From JAWKTT01 sp041398965 (lineage in GTDB: Bacteria; Planctomycetota; Planctomycetia; Planctomycetales; Planctomycetaceae), in the NCBI GenBank assembly GCA_041398965.1, contig JAWKTT010000017.1, positions 48,212 through 112,211 of the forward strand: a stretch of 64,000 nt of DNA, in the 5' to 3' direction. The notes below the pieces were generated by a model. The model was given only the letters and a program-made list of their open reading frames with translations. It was not told the origin of the DNA and ran no database searches. Numbering within the stretch: position 1 is the first letter of the stretch; each line of letters starts with the position of its first letter. Both the position numbers and the translations under genes were made by a program. This document shows, piece after piece, positions 33,903 through 42,741 of the stretch.

Positions 33903-34847
33903 ATGCCGACTTTCGCCCCAACATCACCGCCAACCATGGCCTGCATGGAGGTCTGGGGAGGAAACCAGGCGACCGATAAAGCGTTTTCCACCTTGGGGCT
34001 GGAAACATGGGTCTATAGTCGACCTTATCAACAGGCAGCTGGTGGTGGCGATGTTTATTACATTTCTAGCTGTGCCACTGGACGAATCACTCGGTTGATG
34101 GTGGCCGACATCAGCGGCCACGGAGCCGAGGTCGCAGACACAGGAGCACGACTCCGCTCCCTGATGCGTCGGCACGTCAATCATGTCGAACAAACGCAGT
34201 TCATGGGAGAGATGAACCGGGAATTCGGTACGGTGCGGCACTCCAGTGGTTTCGCGACTGCCGTTGCGGCGTCGTTCTTCTCGCCCGATGGTCGGCTCAC
34301 CGTGACAAATGCCGGGCATCCCCCGCCATTGTTTCACCGTCGCAGTACCGGCACGTGGTCGATTCTCAATGTCGACGGAGATTCAGAATCGCTGACAGAC
34401 ATGCCGTTGGGAATGTTGGACGAAATGGCCTACGAGGAATTCAAGGTCGCCGCTTCTCCCGGAGACCTTGTGATGTTCTACACCGATTCTCTCATCGAAG
34501 CGAAACGGTCCGACGGAAGGTTACTTGGTCCCGACGGGCTACTTGAGATTGTCGCAACAATTGATGGGACACAGCCGGATATCGTCATCGCAGAAGTCCT
34601 GAAACGACTGGCGGCGATCCATCCCGAAAACCTGACTGACGATGACGTCACTGTGCTGCTGTTTCGCCCGACGGGAACCGGCACAACAGTCCCACTGAAG
34701 AACCGCCTGTTCGCCCCCTGGCTATTTCTCGGGGGCTGCCTCCGCGCTATCCTAACGGGCAACCGACTACCACTCCCTGAGTTCACATGGTCAAACCTCG
34801 GTGGTTCGGTGTTCGACCGTTTCAGTCGGTCGCATCGTCAGCACTGA
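33903..34847 (+). CDS. SpoIIE/RsbU-type PP2C serine phosphatase
   Basis: Metal-dependent Ser/Thr phosphatase of the SpoIIE/RsbU group, which usually controls anti-anti-sigma factors. Domain blocks: GGGDVYYISSCATGRITRLM, VADISGHGAEVADTGARL (metal-binding Asp and Gly), TVTNAGHPPPLFHRR, MPLGMLDEMAYEEF, GDLVMFYTDSLIEAK and LTDDDVTVLLFRP. No sensory, PAS, GAF or response-regulator domain is fused in front, so the catalytic domain stands almost alone. A basic C-terminal tail of about 50 residues follows. ATG 33939 (MACMEVWGG) is an equally plausible start; neither has a good ribosome site. No sigma-factor partner gene is adjacent. Confidence 0.85.
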   Translation: MPTFAPTSPPTMACMEVWGGNQATDKAFSTLGLETWVYSRPYQQAAGGGDVYYISSCATGRITRLMVADISGHGAEVADTGARLRSLMRRHVNHVEQTQFMGEMNREFGTVRHSSGFATAVAASFFSPDGRLTVTNAGHPPPLFHRRSTGTWSILNVDGDSESLTDMPLGMLDEMAYEEFKVAASPGDLVMFYTDSLIEAKRSDGRLLGPDGLLEIVATIDGTQPDIVIAEVLKRLAAIHPENLTDDDVTVLLFRPTGTGTTVPLKNRLFAPWLFLGGCLRAILTGNRLPLPEFTWSNLGGSVFDRFSRSHRQH

Positions 34848-35000
34848 CCGATCGTTGACGCCTTGCCCCACCGCAGAGTGATCGAAACATCGAATCCTGC
34901 CATGTCACACCTGGTAGTACAACCAGCGGTTCAACGTTGATATGATGGTTCTGGGACGTCGATCATAACGGCCTGGCACTAAACCTTCGAGGAACTGCTG

Positions 35001-36296
35001 ATGTACTTTCGACTCGCCAAGCGTGCTCTGTTTGAAACCGACAAACGGTTATTGTGGAAGCTCGTGTGGAACATGGGGTTTAAGGGGGCACGGTCAGTCC
35101 AGAAGTTTAAGAAGCGACTCCGGAAGGGGGAGAACTTTCCGCCGTTTCTGTACATCTCGATCATTAACTCCTGCAATCTCCGGTGTCAGGGGTGTTGGGT
35201 CGATGTCGCGGCCAAGCAGCAGACGATCGATGTGGCGGCGATGAATCGTCTCATCGGCGAAGCCAAGGCGATGGGGAACAGCTTCTTTGGTATTGTCGGG
35301 GGCGAGCCATTCATGCACCCAAACTTGCTCGACATCATTGCTCAGCATCCCGATTGCTACTTCCAAGTGTTTACCAATGGTCACTTCATTACCGATGAAG
35401 TCGCCAAGAGATTGCGTCAGCTCGGGAATGTGACGCCGCTGATCAGTATCGAAGGGACCGAGATCGTCAGCGATGAACGTCGGGGACGAACCGGCGTGTA
35501 CTCGAAGAGTATGCAGGGAATTCACAACTGCTTGAACAACAAGGTCTTCACGGGGGTCTGCACGTCGGTGTGTAAGACAAATCTTGACGATCTAGTGACC
35601 GAGAAATGGGTCGACCGATTGATCGAGATGGGGGTGTTCTACACGTGGTTCCACATCTACCGCCCGATGGGGCCGGAGGCGTCGCCCGAATTGTGTTTGT
35701 CGCGGGAGGAGCAGCGTCGTGTTCGGCAGTTCGTGGTTGATATGCGGGCGACGAAGCCGATTGTGTTTGTCGATGCCTATTACGATGATCAGGGCCAGGC
35801 ACTCTGCCCGGCGGCGACGGGGATCAGCCACCACATCAACCCGTGGGGGGGGATCGAGCCTTGCCCGATCGTGCAGTTTGTGACTGACAATATCCACGAC
35901 GAAGAGAAGTCTTTGAGCGAGAAGTTCAACTCATCCTATCTCAACGATTTCCGAGAGTTGACCCGCGACACGACACGCGGTTGCATCGTGCTCGAACGTC
36001 CCGATCTCTTGAAGAAACTGGTCGAAGATCACGGAGCCAAAGACGGCACCGCTCGACAGACCGCACTGGCGGAACTCGCAGCGATGCAGGTTCGCCCGTC
36101 TCAGTTCAGTCCAGAAGAGGCGATTCCGGAACGGAGTTGGGCGTACCGCCTCGCGAAGCGCTGGTTCTTCAACAGCTTCGACGTCTACAAGGGCCGCGAC
36201 CATTCACAGAATTCCGCTCCCGCACTCATCGCACGTGGTGAGGTTTCTGTGACATCACCTCCCAACGATCTCGTGCAACTCGACGCAGGCTCGTAA
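35001..36296 (+). CDS. Radical SAM protein
   Basis: Radical S-adenosylmethionine enzyme of 431 residues. The canonical CX3CX2C cluster motif is CNLRCQGC (Cys58, Cys62, Cys65) after SIINS. GIVGGEPFMHPNLLDII follows as the SAM-binding GGE motif. Further Cys-bearing segments (LCPAATGISHHINPWGG, then IEPCPIVQ) recall an auxiliary cluster as in SPASM/twitch proteins, though not all Cys are clearly placed. A hydrophobic stretch is lacking, so it is cytosolic or peripheral. The start at ATG 35001 has GAGGAA upstream. The substrate is unknown, and neighbours give no clue. It is followed by a hairpin at 36309. Confidence 0.88.
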   Translation: MYFRLAKRALFETDKRLLWKLVWNMGFKGARSVQKFKKRLRKGENFPPFLYISIINSCNLRCQGCWVDVAAKQQTIDVAAMNRLIGEAKAMGNSFFGIVGGEPFMHPNLLDIIAQHPDCYFQVFTNGHFITDEVAKRLRQLGNVTPLISIEGTEIVSDERRGRTGVYSKSMQGIHNCLNNKVFTGVCTSVCKTNLDDLVTEKWVDRLIEMGVFYTWFHIYRPMGPEASPELCLSREEQRRVRQFVVDMRATKPIVFVDAYYDDQGQALCPAATGISHHINPWGGIEPCPIVQFVTDNIHDEEKSLSEKFNSSYLNDFRELTRDTTRGCIVLERPDLLKKLVEDHGAKDGTARQTALAELAAMQVRPSQFSPEEAIPERSWAYRLAKRWFFNSFDVYKGRDHSQNSAPALIARGEVSVTSPPNDLVQLDAGS

Positions 36297-36740
36297 CCCG
36301 GCGGATCGCCCACAGCGGGTGGGTCTGTGCGTTCGATATCGTTGAGCGGGGCGAAATGTCGGAGCCCGTTGCTGGACGGTCACCTCAGAGGGACTGGAAA
36401 GGACTTCTCGCTAGTTTCCAAAATTTCCCTGTGGATTCTGGTCCTGCGCGACGGTAAAACGAACTGTCGCGAACATTGGAGCAAACGGCAGCCTGGCAGT
36501 GCCACTATGGCTTGGTCTGCGAGTCTGCAATCTGGTGATTGCGATGGTGTCTTCCTGGCCGATTGTTTGTTCGAGGGTGCAAAGCAATGTTGATTGGTGT
36601 CTTAAAAAAATGGCAGGTACCGCCGTTGAATTCAGACACTTAATCGCGTTTAGACACTCAGCGGAGACACATCCGCCACCTCGTCGACAACCGGTTCTCT
36701 TCGTCGTCCTCTCTCACTCCATCAACTCTGAGGAGCAATC
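36297..36740. other. Spacer upstream of the peroxidase gene
   Basis: No gene is supported here. It starts with copy F of the five-base-loop hairpin and ends with an excellent ribosome site (GAGGAGCAATC) directly before the peroxidase ATG. An A-rich stretch lies near 36605. Confidence 0.45.
36309..36323 (+). repeat. Five-base-loop hairpin, copy F (short)
   Basis: CCCAC-AGCGG-GTGGG begins 12 bases after the radical SAM stop codon. The stem is only five bases, but the position after a stop and the loop length match copies A-E. Confidence 0.5.
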
Positions 36741-38972
36741 ATGGAACCCATTCGGGATCGAGCTGCGCTCACACGTTGCCCAGCGAGGACTCTCGGTACC
36801 TCGCAAGGACATTCCCTACCATCAAAACAGCATGGCGTTGGTCGAACGAAAGCGACCACTCGCGAGGGACACAACACGTCTCCGCCGCTGATGCAAATCC
36901 GTTCGGAATACCCGCGTTCACCGTTCATGCTTTGGTTTATGGCGATCAGTTTTCTTACCGTCAGTCTGGCGATTGGTGCTGACAGAAAGCCGACAGCAGC
37001 CACAGCGAAAGCTGCGAAGGCTGACAACAAGACCGCGCCACCTTATGCGGTGCAGCCCCTGACGCTCACTCGTGTTCGTGCAGTCGATGCGAGTGATGAA
37101 ACTGGCTCTGCAATCGAGGGAAAAGCTGGAGCGACACTGTTACGCACGTTAACACCGGCCTATCCTGGCGATGGCTCCGGAACGACGATTGTCGACGACT
37201 CTCTCCGTACAAATCCGCGGAGGGTGTCGAACATCATCTGTCAGCAGACGGTCTCGACCCCCAGTGCTCGCGGCCTCAGTGATTTCACCTGGGCATGGGG
37301 GCAGTTTCTGGACCATGACATCGACCTCTCAAACGGTGGTAGTTACAACGGGACAGCGGACATTGCCATCCTGGATGATGCTGACATACTTGGACCGCAG
37401 GCGATTCCATTCAGCCGTTCAGACTTTGTCGCAGGGACAGGGACCGCGGATTCGCCACGGCAACAGATCAACAGTATTACCTCGTTCATCGATGCCTCGA
37501 ACGTCTACGGTTCGGATGTCGTCCGGGCGGCGGCGCTTCGGACCTTCGCCGATGGTCAGTTGCTCACGGGTGAAGGAGACTTGCTACCTTGGAATGACGT
37601 CGGCCTCGACAATGCCGGAGGGTCGAGTGCGTCGCTGTTCCTGGCGGGGGATATCCGTGCAAATGAAAACGTTGTCCTCTCGTCGCTCCATACGATTTTT
37701 GTCCGAGAACACAACCGAATTGCCAGTCTCATCAGGCTGCAACAACCCGATGCGACTGACGAGCAGATTTATCAAATGACTCGTAAGATCGTCGCCGCTG
37801 AGATGCAGGCGATCACTTACCGCGAGTTCCTTCCCGCATTGTTAGGTGACGCCGCGCCGAGTGTTGATCGACTAACGTTCGATGCGTCCGTTTCGCCGGG
37901 GATTGCCAATTCGTTCTCCACGGCGTTCTACCGATTCGGTCACAGTTTGCTCTCTTCGGATTTGCAACTGGCCAGCGAACGGGGCGACATCGAAGGGAGC
38001 GTGCCGCTGCAGGGGGCCTTCTTCAACCCGTCATTGTTGGGGGATGATCCCGGTAATGTCGACCGCTTGTTGGGGGGGCTGGGGACACAAGTTTGCCAGG
38101 AGGTTGATGCCCGCGTCGTTGAAGATGTTCGGAGTTTCCTGTTTGGCCCACCGGGAGCCGGAGGGCTTGATCTGGCAGCACTAAACATTCAACGAGGTCG
38201 CGACCACGGTTTGCCCGATTACAACGCCTTTCGTGCTGCGTTCGGACTGTCACAGGTTTCGGACTTCTCGGAGATCACTTCGGACCCCGTGCTGGCCGAG
38301 CAGTTGGAGACCACCTATGGGTCGGTCAGCAATGTCGATGTGTGGATCGGGACATTGGCCGAGGATCATGTGTCGGGGGCGAGCGTCGGGCCGATGCTGC
38401 AAGCGGCACTGGCTGATCAATTCACCCGAGTTGCCCAAGGAGACCCGCTCTCACTATGGAACGACGCCGATCTGAAGCAACCACTCGTCGCCGCTTTGGT
38501 GAATCTGGATCAGGTCAGTCTGGCCGATGTCGTGCGTACGAACACCACTGTTCGTGCAGTCCCTGCCGATCCGTTTCGCGTCGATGAACCGATCGACTCG
38601 GACGTCACGCTGCACTACTCGGCAGATGATAATCAGGTGTTGATTAACGGCAATCGTGGCGACAACCGCATCACCGTCCTGCGTCTGAGCGACACCACCC
38701 TCATGGTGATCGGGCTGGGAAAGTCCCGGATCAATGGCCGTCGGTTTGAAGTAGTGCAGACCGCAACTTACCCGAACATCACTGTCGATCTGGGACAGGG
38801 GGACGATGATCTGCGAATCCTGCTTTGCGACTTGGGGAACTGCTGCGTGTCTCTCGGCGAAGGAAAGGACTTTTTGAAAGTCATCGCCTGCCGGGCGAAG
38901 AGTGCGGTCATGGACCTCGGAGCCGGGAAGAATCGCTACGTCGGTACGTTGAAGCCTCTCAAAAATCGCTAA
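36741..38972 (+). CDS. Animal-type heme peroxidase, exported
   Basis: Peroxidase of the animal heme superfamily (myeloperoxidase/peroxinectin-like), 743 residues. Distal His192 is in WAWGQFLDHDIDLSNG; proximal His317 is in LHTIFVREHNRIASLI, at the same spacing before REHN as in mammalian enzymes. Also present are RKIVAAEMQAITYREFLPAL, DLAALNIQRGRDHGLPDYN and the calcium-type region after DHD. The hydrophobic signal segment (MLWFMAISFLTVSLAIGA) starts only at residue 63; the ATG at 36741 has an excellent GAGGAG site, so a long basic leader is likely real. The alternative is ATG 36891. The last 110 residues form a repeat-like beta region (TVDLGQGDDDLRI...). A terminator-like hairpin follows. 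It probably oxidises halides or phenolics outside the cytoplasm. Confidence 0.88.
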   Translation: MEPIRDRAALTRCPARTLGTSQGHSLPSKQHGVGRTKATTREGHNTSPPLMQIRSEYPRSPFMLWFMAISFLTVSLAIGADRKPTAATAKAAKADNKTAPPYAVQPLTLTRVRAVDASDETGSAIEGKAGATLLRTLTPAYPGDGSGTTIVDDSLRTNPRRVSNIICQQTVSTPSARGLSDFTWAWGQFLDHDIDLSNGGSYNGTADIAILDDADILGPQAIPFSRSDFVAGTGTADSPRQQINSITSFIDASNVYGSDVVRAAALRTFADGQLLTGEGDLLPWNDVGLDNAGGSSASLFLAGDIRANENVVLSSLHTIFVREHNRIASLIRLQQPDATDEQIYQMTRKIVAAEMQAITYREFLPALLGDAAPSVDRLTFDASVSPGIANSFSTAFYRFGHSLLSSDLQLASERGDIEGSVPLQGAFFNPSLLGDDPGNVDRLLGGLGTQVCQEVDARVVEDVRSFLFGPPGAGGLDLAALNIQRGRDHGLPDYNAFRAAFGLSQVSDFSEITSDPVLAEQLETTYGSVSNVDVWIGTLAEDHVSGASVGPMLQAALADQFTRVAQGDPLSLWNDADLKQPLVAALVNLDQVSLADVVRTNTTVRAVPADPFRVDEPIDSDVTLHYSADDNQVLINGNRGDNRITVLRLSDTTLMVIGLGKSRINGRRFEVVQTATYPNITVDLGQGDDDLRILLCDLGNCCVSLGEGKDFLKVIACRAKSAVMDLGAGKNRYVGTLKPLKNR

Positions 38973-38986
38973 CACCCCGCGAAAGC

Positions 38987-39023
38987 CGGCGCATCTCCCT
39001 TAAGGAGATGCGCCGTTGTTTCG
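38987..39023 (+). terminator. Terminator-like hairpin after the peroxidase gene
   Basis: CGGCGCATCTCC-CTTAA-GGAGATGCGCCG is a perfect 12-base stem with a five-base loop, followed by TTGTTTCG. It begins 14 bases after the stop. Confidence 0.8.
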
Positions 39024-39629
39024 TTTCCCGACTCAGTCGCCGTTCGACTTCCAGACGTCCCATCTCTGTGAGACATCGCGTTTCGACCAAAATTCCCGGT
39101 CGTACCTGCCTCCAAGCTGACAGAATCGCGAGAACTGCAGGCCGCTCAGTCAACTCGTTCACTCATTTTCTTGGACATCAAACGGCACCACGTCAGGCTG
39201 GAATGCCTGATCGACGTTTTTCAAAAGGCAGCTACAAGTCTGTTGCCTGCCCCACGAACTATCGACCACGACAACCCCACAGCAGTTCACGCACAAAGTC
39301 CGCAACCTGCTGCGACGCCTCCTGCGAATCACCATTTAGCAATGACCGAATCACGGAGATTGCAGCAGGGAATACTCAGAAGAACCATGTCCGCGACTGG
39401 GGCTTGCGGGTGCCGTTGCTTCGCCACCGACGAGCGGCGAGAGTCACTCGAAGGTCGTTTTGGCGTTTCAATTGATTTCGCCAAAAGGTTTGGTTGTCGA
39501 GCATGGTGGGTTGCGTCTCGTCGGCTGGGGGGGTACGTTAGGTGCTCGGCAGGTCTACACGAGACAGGATGCCGCTCGGGGGTAACGAGTTTACCTGCGG
39601 GGCCATTTTCTTTGAGCGGGAGACATCTG
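39016..39629. other. Spacer before the LEPR-XLL protein
   Basis: A frame stays open through part of this region in line with the downstream gene, from a codon at 39171. It lacks protein-like composition and the ribosome site lies later, so I treat it as noncoding. No RNA gene was recognised. Confidence 0.45.
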
Positions 39630-41720
39630 ATGTTGTTAGGAACTGCAGGACGTCGTTTTTGGAATGCTTTGCGGATGCGGATCAATGGTCAGATGGGTCA
39701 GACGGTTCAACCGCTCGCCCCAGGGGCCGGACGATTCGGGTTCGAGCAACTGGAAGACCGGACGTTGCTCTCGACCATTACTGTCACGACGGCAAGTGAC
39801 GTGAACGTGAACGGTGATGGACTGATCTCGTTGCGGGAGGCGATTGCGATTGCCAACTCGCCCGGCACCACGATCGACGGCATCTCCAGTGCTGATCTTC
39901 ATGATACGATCGTCTTCGCCAGCAACCTTGATGCCGATCCGATCGTAATCTCCGGTGCTCAAATCAACATCAATGCTCCGCTGACGATTCAAGGGAATGG
40001 GTTGGCCAATACCATTCTGGATGGTGCGAACAACAGCCGGATATTTTTCATCAACTACAACTCGGCACTCGGTGAAGTTGACCTGGAAGGTCTCACCCTC
40101 CGCAACGGCAATGCCGGAAGCAATCTAGGTGGTGCGGTCTATGTGAACGTTGGTAGGCTCAGCATCAGCGATTGCCTGATTACCGACAACCAAGCTTACC
40201 AAGGGGGAGGAATCTATAGTTATTATGGCACTCTGTCGATCGAAAACTCGACCATTGACAACAACCGGGCCACGTACAACTCAAACAGTCTCGGTGGAGG
40301 GATTGCAACCAACTCGACCGCCGTTTCGATCGAGAACTCCACGATTTCTCACAACCAGGCGAACTGGTTGGGGGGCGGGATATATACCGTCTATGGTACC
40401 GCGAAGCTGTCGAACGTGACCGTCTCCGGGAATACGTCGAATCTCACGAGCAGTCCCTATGGCGGCGGTGGTATGTTCAATGATGGAAGCTGCGTCGCAA
40501 CTCTTCGAAATTGCACCTTCACTGGCAATGTCACGCAGTTGGGATTCTACGGAGGGGGGCTGTACAGCTTCAATTCCGGGTATGTGACGACCATTAACTC
40601 CATATTCACTGGCAACGACACAGCGGGTAGCCCAGTCTATGAGGACCTTTATGGGGGATTGAACGGAGCCAGCCATCACAACCTGTTCGGGCAGTCGTAC
40701 AACTTTGGCGGCACGAACAACCTGTTCAATCAGGCGGTCGGAACCGTCCTCGATACAACGCTGGCGAACAATGGTGGCACAACACTCACGCATGCCCTCA
40801 TCGCTGGGAGCACGGCCATCAATGCAGGGAGTAACGCCGACGCTCTTGATACAGACGGGAATGTGCTCACCTCGGACCAGCGAGATGACCAGTTCTTCTA
40901 CAGTCGCATCATCGGGGGGACAGTCGACATCGGAGCCTTTGAGGACCAAGGGGGCGGGCGGGGTGATGTTCATGTTGTCGTCAAGAAGGGGACAGCCAAC
41001 CTCTCGTTGGCCGACATCAACGCACTGGCCGACATCAAGGTGCAGTTCACCGACACCGGCGTCACCCTCTATGCCCTCAACGGCACCACCTTGGATGGGC
41101 AGACGATGGTCACTCTGGAGGGGGTAACGTCCCTCGGCGGCAAACTCGGGAACAACACCGAAAAACTCCTGATCTCCGGCGAAGCGAACAAGATCACCCT
41201 CGACCTGAACGGGGGCGATAACATCCTGCGATTCGACGAGTTCACCGGTGGGGCCACGAAGATCGTCAGCAAGATCGGCACCAGCCTCGACTTCTCCGCC
41301 TTGGAAAGTCAGTTCTCGAGTCTCGCCCTGGCAACCGCCAAGGTCGGCAACGACACCTTCGCTTTCGATCACGTCACCGTGAGCGGCAAGACTTCACTGA
41401 AGCTCAACGGCGGACTCGACAACGTCTCGATCGAAAACTCCCACTTCAACAGCTTCGCGATGCAGACCACAGGAGCCAATAGCATCCTGAACATCGAACA
41501 GATGATCGACGATGACGGAACCGACACCTTCTTCGACGGCAAGGTCTCCGTCAAGATGGGCAGCAACGCCGAAGTCCACATCGGTCATGGAGACCCTGCC
41601 AACGAAACGATCTTTGGCAACACGGTTTCCTTCGCCGCCAAAGGAACCCCCGGCACCCTCTTCGATCTCGATGCCACCTTCGCCAAGGCCCCTAAGCTCA
41701 AGAACTTCGTTCTTGGTTGA
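39630..41720 (+). CDS. LEPR-XLL-type surface beta-helix protein (choice-of-anchor Q)
   Basis: A 696-residue putative surface protein. The N-terminus has the planctomycete anchor-like motif (FEQLEDRTLLS) directly before the mature region. Polymorphic beta-helix turns follow (DSLISLREAIAIANSP-like entry, then NSTISHNQANWLGGGIY and CTFTGNVTQLG). The block HALIAGSTAINAG, then VDIGAFE, is the choice-of-anchor Q signature. The last 240 residues (from about VVVKKGTANLSLADINALAD) form a different beta-rich repeat region (KLGNNTEKLLISGEANKITL...). The start at ATG 39630 has GGGAGA upstream. It probably sits on the cell surface or is secreted; the ligand is unknown. A hairpin at 41756 ends the unit. 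Confidence 0.8.
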   Translation: MLLGTAGRRFWNALRMRINGQMGQTVQPLAPGAGRFGFEQLEDRTLLSTITVTTASDVNVNGDGLISLREAIAIANSPGTTIDGISSADLHDTIVFASNLDADPIVISGAQININAPLTIQGNGLANTILDGANNSRIFFINYNSALGEVDLEGLTLRNGNAGSNLGGAVYVNVGRLSISDCLITDNQAYQGGGIYSYYGTLSIENSTIDNNRATYNSNSLGGGIATNSTAVSIENSTISHNQANWLGGGIYTVYGTAKLSNVTVSGNTSNLTSSPYGGGGMFNDGSCVATLRNCTFTGNVTQLGFYGGGLYSFNSGYVTTINSIFTGNDTAGSPVYEDLYGGLNGASHHNLFGQSYNFGGTNNLFNQAVGTVLDTTLANNGGTTLTHALIAGSTAINAGSNADALDTDGNVLTSDQRDDQFFYSRIIGGTVDIGAFEDQGGGRGDVHVVVKKGTANLSLADINALADIKVQFTDTGVTLYALNGTTLDGQTMVTLEGVTSLGGKLGNNTEKLLISGEANKITLDLNGGDNILRFDEFTGGATKIVSKIGTSLDFSALESQFSSLALATAKVGNDTFAFDHVTVSGKTSLKLNGGLDNVSIENSHFNSFAMQTTGANSILNIEQMIDDDGTDTFFDGKVSVKMGSNAEVHIGHGDPANETIFGNTVSFAAKGTPGTLFDLDATFAKAPKLKNFVLG

Positions 41721-42741
41721 ATGACGTTCGAGTGACTCACTTCCATTCGCCGGTTGACCCGGCCATTGAATTGGCCGGGTCGCTTGGTGATGTCTCTGTG
41801 CGATCCGGACTTCTGACTCTGTCATCTGTAGCCGATTCGCCGCGGTCGCCACGTCATGGGGACGAACAATAGTCTCCTCGTAACAAGTTCGTACGCCGTG
41901 CTAATTGTACAGCAACACGGGCATCTTCGTGAAATGCTCGGTCGTGGCCAAGTGACAGACTCGCTTCGCCAACAGAAACGTCACGCGATGCAGACCATAT
42001 TGCCGTTGATCATCGCCGACCATCGCGTCACGTCCACAGGTTTGACAGAGCCCCGCCTTCGCCGAATCCGCGATTCATCGTCCAACCGCTTGGGTGTCGC
42101 CGAGCGGTGGTCCCGCAGCGACATCTGGCGCCAACAACAACGTGGCTTGCTCTGCTGACGCGAATGATCCACGGGAGCCGCCACAACCGTACCACCTCCT
42201 TGCTCAATCGACGAGCGATTTTCTCCTGATCAGGGGCCGTCCGTTCGACGACTTGCTAAAAAAGTTCGTCCTGATCGCCCAACTTCAAGGGAACCCTTGA
42301 ACCTCCGTGAGGACTTGCCTTGAGGAAGTGAGACTTCATCACTCAACAGTGCCAACGGCACACCCCATTGAGGGGTCTCACCGTCTTACCACGTCTCTTC
42401 ACCCTTTCCACTCCGAATCAACGATTGCACGCCGAGTCCCGAATCATCGACAACGACTGTTGCAAGGGGCTGGCGACTTGGTTAGCATCAAAGGTGGTCT
42501 AACGACCCGTGCGGATGTCGCACGCCCGCCTGCCGGATGACTTGTCTGGCTACCCCACTTCCCTGTGGAAATGGAGGACCGGTGTTCGTCCCCCGTTGAT
42601 TCTGGAATCGGTACGGTTCTGGCAAAGCGGAAACGAACGACTGCGAGGGGACGACACGAGCCTGTCTCGGTCTCCCCTTGGCGTTCCTTCCTCTTGCTGG
42701 TTCACTGTCGGTTCTTCATTGGACGTGAAGAGGTTCGACTC
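41721..42741. other. One-kilobase spacer before the DUF1549 gene
   Basis: It begins with a terminator-like hairpin (listed separately) and contains a near-perfect palindrome TTCAAGGG-AA-CCCTTGAA at 42284-42301, preceded by a weak stem around 42247-42271. Short open frames exist on both strands (for example 41856-42158 plus), but none has family similarity or a convincing ribosome site. No tRNA was seen. Confidence 0.45.
41756..41781 (+). terminator. Hairpin after the LEPR-XLL protein gene
   Basis: GACCCGGCCA-TTGAAT-TGGCCGGGTC is a perfect ten-base stem 35 bases after the stop codon, without a U-tract. Confidence 0.65.

Noticed and set aside
39171..39629. Upstream extension of the LEPR-XLL protein
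   Set aside because: The residues do not look like a signal or domain; a ribosome site and signal-like N-terminus appear only at 39630.
41856..42158. Possible 100-codon gene in the spacer before the DUF1549 protein
   Set aside because: No ribosome site, no hydrophobic or domain pattern, and overlapped by an equally plausible minus-strand frame.
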